A program made the position numbers and the translations under genes. Shown piece by piece: positions 6,479 to 12,546 of a stretch of DNA of 12,546 nt (its first letter is position 1; every line of letters starts with the position of its first letter). Origin of the DNA: CAYSBE01 sp964429245 (GTDB lineage: Bacteria > Bacteroidota > Bacteroidia > UKL13-3); contig CAYSBE010000075.1 of assembly GCA_964429245.1 (NCBI GenBank), positions 1 to 12,546 on the forward strand, given 5' to 3'. The notes under the pieces are model-generated. The model did not search any database and had not been told where the DNA came from. It saw only the letters and a program-made list of their open reading frames with translations.

Positions 6479-8491
6479 ATGACCACACATAAACACACCA
6501 ACAGACTTGCACAGGCATCAAGTCCGTATTTGCTACAGCACGCACATAATCCGGTTGATTGGTATGAGTGGGGTGAAGAAGCATTTGCAAAAGCAAGAAA
6601 AGAAGACAAAATGCTTTTGGTAAGCATTGGTTATTCTGCTTGTCATTGGTGCCATGTGATGGAACGCGAAAGTTTCGAAGATGAAGAAGTGGCTGCTCTT
6701 ATGAATACACATTTTGTGTGCATTAAAGTAGATAGAGAAGAAAGACCCGATGTTGACCAACTGTATATGGATGCTGTACAATTGCTTACCGGACGTGGAG
6801 GATGGCCGCTCAATTGCTTTGCCCTGCCTGACGGAAGACCAGTGCATGGTGGCACTTATTTTCCAAAACAAGAGTGGATGCGGGTGCTGAATTCGTTAGC
6901 TACTTTTTATAAAGATAAAAGAGAGGATGCCATGCAATATGCCACCGATCTTACAAATGGAATCAAGAAACTGGATTTGTTTCCTAAGCCTGCAGAGAAC
7001 AAATTGTTAGATGCTGAACGTGTTACAGAAATTGTATTGAAATGGGCCGACAATTTTGATTTGGAATTGGGTGGATATACCTGGGCGCCTAAATTTCCAA
7101 TGCCAAATAATTGGGAGTTGTTTCTTCAATTATACCGCTATACCGGAAATGAACAATTATGGCATGGTGTAAACCTTACATTAAACAAAATGGCTGAAGG
7201 CGGTTTGTACGATCAGGTAGGTGGCGGATTTACCCGATACAGCACCGATGTGTATTGGAAAGTGCCTCATTTTGAGAAAATGTTGTATGACAATGGCCAA
7301 CTATTGAGCTTGTATAGTCACGCATGGTTGTATTCAAAAAATAGGTTGTATGCCCACACCATTAACCAAACAATTGATTTTGTTAAACGCGAGTTGACAT
7401 CGCCCGAAGGACTTTTTTACAGTGCATTGGATGCCGACAGTGAAGGGGTGGAAGGTAAATTTTATATATGGACACAACAGCAACTAAAAGTATTGTTAGG
7501 TGAGGACGAACCCATATACAGTTTATATTTTAATGCGGATGCTTATGGAAATTGGGAGCATGGAAATAGTATTTTGTATAAGACACGTAGCGAAGAAGAG
7601 TTGTCAAAAATAACCGGAAAATCAGTAGTAGAAATAGAAGCTATCATCATGCACTGCAATGCCATTTTGCTAAAAGCAAGGGAGTCAAGAATTAGACCCG
7701 GATTGGATGATAAAATCATCACCTCATGGAATGCATTGATGATTCAAGGATTGGCTGACGCATACATAGCGATTCGAAATCCTGATTATTTATATATGGC
7801 AACACAAGCTGCTGATGAACTGCTCAAACACATGTGGGATGGGAAAAAACTGATGCGCATTTATAAAAATGGGAAAGTAAGTATTCATGGATTTGCAGAA
7901 GATTATGCACTGTTCATTGAAGCACTCATTTTATTGTCTCAAGCCTCATCGAATGAGCATTATGCATTGGTTGCAAACGATATCATGCAATCATCAATCG
8001 AACAGTTTTATGATAAGGATGCAGAGCTTTTCTATTTCAAATCAAAACATGATGAGCAACTGGCAACCCGAAAAATAGATGTAAACGATGATGTGATACC
8101 ATCTGCAAATTCAACTTTTGCAAAATGCTTACACCAGCTTAGCTTTATTTTTGACAAGCCAGCATATGCTGAAATTGCTGAAAAAATGGTGCTTCGCATT
8201 CAGCATAAAATAGAGAAGTTTCCTAGCGGGTTTACTAATTGGATGCAGCTCTTGCTGATGAAATCATATGGCACCAAACAGGTAGTTGTTTGTGGTATAG
8301 ATTCGCAACTGCCATCATTGGAAACCTATCATCCGCATACGTTACTATTTACAAAGAATGTTGCTGAATCTACTTTGCCATTATTGAAAGAAAAACAAGT
8401 TACAGATGATACACATTATTATTTGTGTATTGACCAAAGTTGCGGTTTGCCTCAAAAAACATTTGAAGCAATTGAATTGGAGTTGAAATGA
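6479..8491 (+). CDS. YyaL/SPATA20-type thioredoxin-domain protein (DUF255 plus hairpin barrel)
   Basis: The 670-residue product belongs to the conserved family of bacterial YyaL and animal SPATA20. Residues about 8-165 are the thioredoxin-like DUF255 domain: NRLAQASSPYLLQHAHNPVDW, the redox motif CHWCH at 55-59 followed by VMERESFEDEEVA, GGWP at 107-110 and HGGTYFP at 123-129. The remainder resembles an alpha/alpha hairpin barrel as in N-acylglucosamine 2-epimerase-like enzymes, with YDQVGGGFTRYSTD at 244-257, PHFEKMLYDNGQL at 263-275, DADSEGVEGKFYIW from 318 and RPGLDDKIITSWNALM near 406. There is no signal peptide, so it is cytosolic. Length is close to B. subtilis YyaL (about 690). The biochemical role is not settled; a redox-linked or sugar-related function is inferred from fold alone. 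The start at ATG 6479 leaves only 12 nt after the upstream terminator. The 3' flank has no neighbour on this strand. Confidence 0.93.
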   Translation: MTTHKHTNRLAQASSPYLLQHAHNPVDWYEWGEEAFAKARKEDKMLLVSIGYSACHWCHVMERESFEDEEVAALMNTHFVCIKVDREERPDVDQLYMDAVQLLTGRGGWPLNCFALPDGRPVHGGTYFPKQEWMRVLNSLATFYKDKREDAMQYATDLTNGIKKLDLFPKPAENKLLDAERVTEIVLKWADNFDLELGGYTWAPKFPMPNNWELFLQLYRYTGNEQLWHGVNLTLNKMAEGGLYDQVGGGFTRYSTDVYWKVPHFEKMLYDNGQLLSLYSHAWLYSKNRLYAHTINQTIDFVKRELTSPEGLFYSALDADSEGVEGKFYIWTQQQLKVLLGEDEPIYSLYFNADAYGNWEHGNSILYKTRSEEELSKITGKSVVEIEAIIMHCNAILLKARESRIRPGLDDKIITSWNALMIQGLADAYIAIRNPDYLYMATQAADELLKHMWDGKKLMRIYKNGKVSIHGFAEDYALFIEALILLSQASSNEHYALVANDIMQSSIEQFYDKDAELFYFKSKHDEQLATRKIDVNDDVIPSANSTFAKCLHQLSFIFDKPAYAEIAEKMVLRIQHKIEKFPSGFTNWMQLLLMKSYGTKQVVVCGIDSQLPSLETYHPHTLLFTKNVAESTLPLLKEKQVTDDTHYYLCIDQSCGLPQKTFEAIELELK

Positions 8492-8591
8492 GGTTTGCAG
8501 CGATAGAAAACATATCTACAGATAATCAACTAAAGAAGATAGATTTTGGATTTCAATAGTTGGTTATTACAGCATAATTGTTATAATTTAT

Positions 8592-8612
8592 TTTACAAAT
8601 ATATCTTGTAAA
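8592..8612 (+). terminator. AT-rich hairpin, possible bidirectional terminator
   Basis: TTTACAA at 8592-8598 and TTGTAAA at 8606-8612 are a perfect 7-bp inverted repeat with a 7-base loop. The arms can be lengthened using one bulge. It lies 100 nt downstream of the YyaL/SPATA20-type gene. The stem is weak and is followed by TAAAATTT rather than a clean T run, so the terminator role is tentative. Confidence 0.25.
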
Positions 8613-8680
8613 TAAAATTTCCGGCCTTTGAGAATATTGCTTAACAAACAAGGTGTTGGATAATGTACGGGGCTGTGTAA

Positions 8681-8727
8681 GCAACCCACGAGTTGTATGG
8701 GATTGTGGTTGGCACGGCTTGGGTTGC
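8681..8727. repeat. Inverted repeat GCAACCCA / TGGGTTGC
   Basis: GCAACCCA at 8681-8688 and TGGGTTGC at 8720-8727 are perfect 8-bp inverted arms around a 31-base spacer. An outer pair, TGTAC at 8664-8668 and GTACA at 8734-8738, lies symmetrically around them, and the short word GGCTGT occurs at both 8671-8676 and 8730-8735. Together these make a loosely symmetric block of about 75 nt within the GC-elevated segment. Confidence 0.5.
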
Positions 8728-8762
8728 GTGGCTGTACAATGCCGTAGGTTTGTAGCAATATA

Positions 8763-8814
8763 ATCAAGAGCCTTGATGTTTTGCGCCTACTTTTGCATCA
8801 AGGTAAAAGTAGGC
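8763..8814. repeat. Two interleaved perfect inverted repeats
   Basis: Arm A, CCTTGATG (8771-8778), is complementary to A', CATCAAGG (8796-8803). Arm B, GCCTACTTTT (8785-8794), is complementary to B', AAAAGTAGGC (8805-8814). The order is A-B-A'-B', so B lies within the A loop and A' within the B loop. A third copy of the A' core, ATCAAG at 8763-8768, can also pair with A through a 3-base loop. The pairings compete, giving alternative hairpins in DNA or RNA. No T run follows either hairpin, so neither is a standard intrinsic terminator. From memory, similar intergenic CTTGAT/AAAAGTA words are frequent in Bacteroidota genomes; I could not check this. Confidence 0.7.
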
Positions 8815-8866
8815 TGGGGGTGTGGGTCAAAGCCCCATATCTGTTTTATATCAGAAATAACACCCG

Positions 8867-11800
8867 CTATTCTTTCACAAATTTCAAAACAGTATTGCCG
8901 CTAATAGTTTGCAAACTGATGAAGTAAATACCCTTTTCCAATTGTTGGATATCGATGCTATTTTGAGTGGCTGATATGCTGCCATTTTTCACAGGTTGAC
9001 CCATCACATTACTTATTTGGTAAGTAACTTCATCATCTATGAGGTTATTTATTTGCACCAAATTGCCTGCAGGCGAAGGCCAAACGGCATAATTATTTAC
9101 CGTGTTTTTAAATAATACACGCACCATAGCTGAGTATTCAAATTTGCCATCTAAATCCACTTGTTTCAAACGATAGTAGTTTTCCAACTCCGGATTAGCA
9201 TCTATGAAAGCATAGTGAACAATTTGTGTGCTGTTCTTCGCAGCATCCACGTTTCCAATCTTGATAAAATCAATACCATTTGTGCTGCGTTCAATTTCAA
9301 AGTGGCTGGTATTGGTTTCACTTGCAGTTGACCAGTTTATATGCGATTCATTATTTACTGCAACAGCAGTTAAAGAGGCATAAGAAACAGGTAAAGAACT
9401 ACTGTTGCTGGCAACAATATAAAAACGATTGCCTGAACTTTGGGTATTGGAGCTTGACACCGTAAATGGATAAATGGTATTGGCATTGAGCGGGATAAAA
9501 TGATTGAGCAATTTATCTTTCAGGTAATAATATTTGGTGCTAATAGGCATTGATTGAATATTGAACGAATAATTACCTGAAGTTGCAGATATTGATAATT
9601 GAACGGTATCATTCAACGAACTTAACTCAGGTCTGCAATCAAGGGAGTGCATGATATTGTCGCTACCAAAACTCATCAAATTGATTGCGCCATACATTTT
9701 AGGAATATCAAATACATCATGCAATGCAGATGCTGTTGGTTTATGTAACAAGATAAAATAATCGGCATTGCTGCTACCTGATTGTTTCAATTCCAATTTT
9801 AGTTCGTTGTTTGCTGTTTTATATAATTGGCTATTGGCAAGTGTTGTTTTGTAAGCTTCGCGAAATTGCAAAGTTGGTAATGTGGCATTTGCTTTTACCC
9901 AAAATGAAGCACCATTAGGGATTACCCCGTTGAGTAAACTGCCTGATGAAGTGGCATTGTAATTTAGATAGCTATTGGTTGTTGCATCAAATGCCCACAC
10001 AATGGGACCAATATTGCTGTAACAGCCTGTGGTGCAATTGTCATAATACTCATTCCAATTATAAGCCGAAGGATAAGGATTTCCTAAGAGGTTCCAGCCA
10101 TCTTCAGCAACACCTGCATTTGCAGTAAATGTAATAGGCATATTAATGTCTCCGGAGTTTATTGTGCCTATGGTATTTATTACCACAGCATTTTGCGTGG
10201 TATTGGTACCGGTAAGTCTACCAATATCACTGCGATCGCCACGTATAAAAACACGGTATCCTTTACCTACTATATGTGCAGTTGTAATATTTCCCGGAGA
10301 AACCCAACCATTGTTTTGGTTTCCGTTAATTGTTTCATCATACCAAAATACTCCCGGTGAATTATTTCCGGTTTGGTCAAATCCATTTGCAGAACCACCC
10401 GTTCCGGTGATGAAGATTTCATTTTGCCAATCATCAAAATTGCTACCACTCACCGAAGGCGAAATAAAACGCCAATTGCGGGTTGAGGAAGGGATAAATC
10501 TTTCGGCAGTAATATTACCGGTAATTGAACCACCAACACCAATTGCCGCTATGCTTGCAGTGCTTGTTACATCAGATTTTAAAGTAATATTGCCTCCAGA
10601 AGCCAATGTTCCATCAGTAACAGTTACCACTCCTGTTACATTCAATGCATTTCCTATTGTTACAGAGTTGTTTGAGGAACCTGTGTGATTTAAAGTAAAA
10701 TTTCCAATTGTGTTAGCACCTGTTGTAAACCTTAAAGTTCCTAAATTACCATTTCCTGTTCTTTCCAAGGTAAAGTCTGTAGCAGGTGTGGTTGAGATTG
10801 TTCCTGTTGTCATTACAAAAGCAGGACTTGTTGCAGCTCCATTAAACAATTGAAAGTCATTACCGTTCATGTTTAATACTGATCCATCTAGTAATGTTAA
10901 GCCTCCACCTGAGTTATTTGCTAATAATAAATTTGTTGAACCGCCTACAGTTGATAATAAAATGGTATTTGAAGTTGTGGTTTGAATTCTAAACCAACGT
11001 AAAGTATTTCCTGCACCAGTAAATGTTTGTGTACCCGCTGCAGTTCCGTTAGTTGATAAGGTGATTGAATTTGTTGCTATTGGTGGAGTTACAGTGCCAA
11101 CATAAGTTAAATTTCCTGCCAATAAAATGGTACTAAATGGAGAACCTCCTGCACCGTTAATTGTTATTCCGTCAAAAGTTAAGTTGCCTGCTACCGTAGT
11201 GGTATTGCCAGGGAAAGTTTTTGTTCCACTTCCCGTTAATTTTAAGTTTCTATATGTAATAGCTGAAGATAAAGTAACTGCTACATTGTTATACTCTAAA
11301 GTACTATTGGTAGCAAAAGTTCCAAAAGTTGGGGCAGTTGCATTTTCAATAGTTAACTCTGCAGCATTACTTACATCGATAGTTCCAGTTAAAGTAAAAC
11401 CAGAAGGAATGGTAAAGTCTGTAGCATTGGCACCATCACCTACTACTACTTTAGAAGCAGTTCCAGATACCTCCCAATTTGCACCTATGGAAGCTGTTGC
11501 TCTGTTTCTAATTTCATAAATTACACCATCTGTCGTAAAATTAGCAGGGGCAGAACCAGTTCCGTCTGTATTTAATCCCCAAGTAGCTAAATTGTCTAAA
11601 TCTCCTGTAGATTTTGAATAATAAGTTCCAGTTCTTGTACCAGAAACTGCTACATTAGGATTATTTGAACCAGTACTTGTATGTGAAATGTTTCCAGAAA
11701 CAGCACCTAATGTGCTAGCAATTTGACGAACATAAATCGTAACAGGCTCACCCACTAAATCACCTCCCGATTGGGTTAGGATAATTGGGTTGGTAGCAGA

Positions 11801-12546
11801 AAATGCACCACCTGTAGTAGTTGAAATCTCATAACCGGTTGGCGGCACTATGCTTACATCGGCAGTTAAATTATTACCAGAAACGGTATAAGTTTGTTCT
11901 GCACTTGGTGTGGCTGAGGTTTGGGAGAAGCCTGTTAAACTTGTTGGTGAAACTAATATAGTTGGAGATGTATTTAAGGTACCCGTTACTTTTACATCGT
12001 CAATAAAATAGTATTCAGTTGCACCAGATGCCGCATCAATTCTAAATCTTAATCGAATTTGTGTTTCAGATGCTGAAATAGATGTTGGATATGGATTGCT
12101 TGCAACAGTAGTTGGTCCTGCAAAATTTGTTGTATTTATATCAAGGTTAGTATTTGAAAATCCGTCAACTAATTTAACGGATCCAGTCCCAACCCAAGTA
12201 GAGCCATTATCATAAGAAATATCCATATATAAATCTTCTCCGCTATCTGGACCAGAACCCGCATATGCAACGCTTACACTTACATTTGAATAACTAGCAA
12301 TATTAACATTATCCATTACAAGTGTTTGAGAACCAGATATTCTATATGAGGCTGCACCATTAAATTTACTAGTGGTTGCATTAGTTGCTCCTCCTCCTGA
12401 ATATGTCCATGTAGGCGTTGCTGGACTCGCCTCAAAATCTTGAATAGCAATATTTACAGGTCCTTGTGTGGTTGCATTTGCGGTTGGTGCGGCAGTAGTT
12501 AAATAGTTATACGTTGAAGCATTCGTTCCATCCCAAGTATAAGGTA
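8867..12546 (-). CDS. Very large modular T9SS cargo protein (5' end outside the window)
   Basis: The frame stays open on the minus strand from the TAG at 8867-8869 to the window edge, at least 1225 codons. An ATG at 12316 is internal, since the same module continues upstream of it with IAIQDFEASPATPTW. In protein order: a jelly-roll-like module (about 12450-11990) ending YYFIDDVKVTGT; an Ig-like module (about 11970-11640) with PPTGYEISTTTGG; a long Thr/Ser/Asn/Gly-rich region of short strands, probably a beta-solenoid (about 11640-10540); a module opening ERFIPSSTRNWRFISPSV (about 10510-9400); an Fn3-like domain (about 9395-9105) with HFEIERSTNGIDF; and a T9SS type A sorting domain (about 9100-8870) with PSPAGN where PNP is usual, GIYFISLQ and a final KFVKE. 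It is probably a surface adhesin or matrix protein. No catalytic motif is seen. Arginine codon use differs between the two halves, suggesting mosaic origin. Confidence 0.9.
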   Translation of the reverse strand, partial: PYTWDGTNASTYNYLTTAAPTANATTQGPVNIAIQDFEASPATPTWTYSGGGATNATTSKFNGAASYRISGSQTLVMDNVNIASYSNVSVSVAYAGSGPDSGEDLYMDISYDNGSTWVGTGSVKLVDGFSNTNLDINTTNFAGPTTVASNPYPTSISASETQIRLRFRIDAASGATEYYFIDDVKVTGTLNTSPTILVSPTSLTGFSQTSATPSAEQTYTVSGNNLTADVSIVPPTGYEISTTTGGAFSATNPIILTQSGGDLVGEPVTIYVRQIASTLGAVSGNISHTSTGSNNPNVAVSGTRTGTYYSKSTGDLDNLATWGLNTDGTGSAPANFTTDGVIYEIRNRATASIGANWEVSGTASKVVVGDGANATDFTIPSGFTLTGTIDVSNAAELTIENATAPTFGTFATNSTLEYNNVAVTLSSAITYRNLKLTGSGTKTFPGNTTTVAGNLTFDGITINGAGGSPFSTILLAGNLTYVGTVTPPIATNSITLSTNGTAAGTQTFTGAGNTLRWFRIQTTTSNTILLSTVGGSTNLLLANNSGGGLTLLDGSVLNMNGNDFQLFNGAATSPAFVMTTGTISTTPATDFTLERTGNGNLGTLRFTTGANTIGNFTLNHTGSSNNSVTIGNALNVTGVVTVTDGTLASGGNITLKSDVTSTASIAAIGVGGSITGNITAERFIPSSTRNWRFISPSVSGSNFDDWQNEIFITGTGGSANGFDQTGNNSPGVFWYDETINGNQNNGWVSPGNITTAHIVGKGYRVFIRGDRSDIGRLTGTNTTQNAVVINTIGTINSGDINMPITFTANAGVAEDGWNLLGNPYPSAYNWNEYYDNCTTGCYSNIGPIVWAFDATTNSYLNYNATSSGSLLNGVIPNGASFWVKANATLPTLQFREAYKTTLANSQLYKTANNELKLELKQSGSSNADYFILLHKPTASALHDVFDIPKMYGAINLMSFGSDNIMHSLDCRPELSSLNDTVQLSISATSGNYSFNIQSMPISTKYYYLKDKLLNHFIPLNANTIYPFTVSSSNTQSSGNRFYIVASNSSSLPVSYASLTAVAVNNESHINWSTASETNTSHFEIERSTNGIDFIKIGNVDAAKNSTQIVHYAFIDANPELENYYRLKQVDLDGKFEYSAMVRVLFKNTVNNYAVWPSPAGNLVQINNLIDDEVTYQISNVMGQPVKNGSISATQNSIDIQQLEKGIYFISLQTISGNTVLKFVKE

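Larger units (their letters stand above)
8492..8866. other. Convergent intergenic region with GC-elevated repeat-like segment
   Basis: I see no credible gene in these 375 nt between two converging genes. The left part is extremely AT-rich: 19 of the 100 bases at 8521-8620 are G or C by my count. The segment 8661-8760 has 51 of 100, and 8761-8860 has 41 of 100. The GC-elevated part carries several dyads, listed separately, and ends about 50 nt from the stop codon of the large minus-strand gene. Composition and dyads suggest an inserted intergenic repeat element rather than plain spacer. Confidence 0.6.

Noticed and set aside
6533..6871. 112-codon minus-strand open frame over the thioredoxin-like domain of the YyaL/SPATA20-type gene
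   Set aside because: It is antisense to the most conserved motifs of that gene, so it is a shadow.
8488..8559. Tiny 23-codon frame whose ATG overlaps the stop of the YyaL/SPATA20-type gene (ATGA)
   Set aside because: The overlap would suit translational coupling, but the product is very short, matches nothing I know, and the flank is AT-rich spacer. Chance is the simpler explanation.
8697..8747. 16-codon frame inside the GC-elevated intergenic block
   Set aside because: Too short, and its sequence is explained by the dyads; no start context or family.
8771..8814. Stable H-type pseudoknot formed by the interleaved repeats
   Set aside because: The connecting loops are 6, 1 and 1 nt; a single base cannot span the 8-bp first stem. 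Competing hairpins are more plausible.
10146..10688. 180-codon plus-strand open frame opposite the large T9SS gene
   Set aside because: It lies wholly antisense to a well-supported reading frame with clear domains. Its Val/Pro-rich product has no recognisable family and is what antisense of Thr/Asn/Gly-rich coding gives.
11127..11519. 130-codon plus-strand open frame opposite the large T9SS gene
   Set aside because: Same reason: low-complexity Val/Leu/Pro product from the antisense of a repetitive beta-solenoid-like region.

Overview
The window is chromosomal DNA of a member of the Bacteroidota, probably from a Chitinophagales- or Saprospirales-like group; the sequence does not fix the genus. 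The evidence is three type IX secretion (T9SS) type A C-terminal sorting domains, a FISUMP-type surface protein, a DUF2452 gene (a family I know from Bacteroidota), an overall AT-rich composition, and the absence of Shine-Dalgarno-like sequence before the starts.

Bases 1-4461 (+) hold a tightly packed run of four genes for exported proteins, with gaps of 11, 10 and 0 nt. They are the 3' end of a T9SS cargo gene, a Cys-rich secreted protein with PKD-like and FISUMP domains, a small T9SS cargo protein of unknown function, and an exported thioredoxin-fold protein with a CGHC active site. The spacing suggests one transcript. A link between the thioredoxin and folding of its Cys-rich neighbours is inference.

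Bases 4467-8491 are housekeeping. A DUF2452 gene (-) ends 5 nt from the previous operon and diverges from ispH (+), the last enzyme of the MEP isoprenoid pathway. Then come an exported 2-Cys glutathione peroxidase 6 nt after ispH, a clear intrinsic terminator, and a long YyaL/SPATA20-type gene combining a thioredoxin-like domain with a hairpin-barrel domain.

Bases 8492-8866 are a convergent intergenic region without a credible gene. It changes abruptly from very AT-rich (19 of 100 bases G or C at 8521-8620) to GC-elevated (51 of 100 at 8661-8760). It contains an interleaved pair of perfect inverted repeats at 8771-8814 and other dyads, so it looks like an intergenic repeat element. This is the least explained DNA in the window.

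Bases 8867-12546 (-) are the 3' part of a very large T9SS cargo gene (at least 1225 codons, 5' end outside the window). It encodes a jelly-roll-like module, an Ig-like module, a beta-solenoid-like region, an Fn3-like domain and a sorting domain. Arginine codon use changes sharply part way along, which suggests a mosaic gene. I found no RNA genes, CRISPR array, insertion sequence or phage genes, and no clear new multi-gene system. The best leads are the intergenic repeat, the possible secreted redox operon and the mosaic surface protein.
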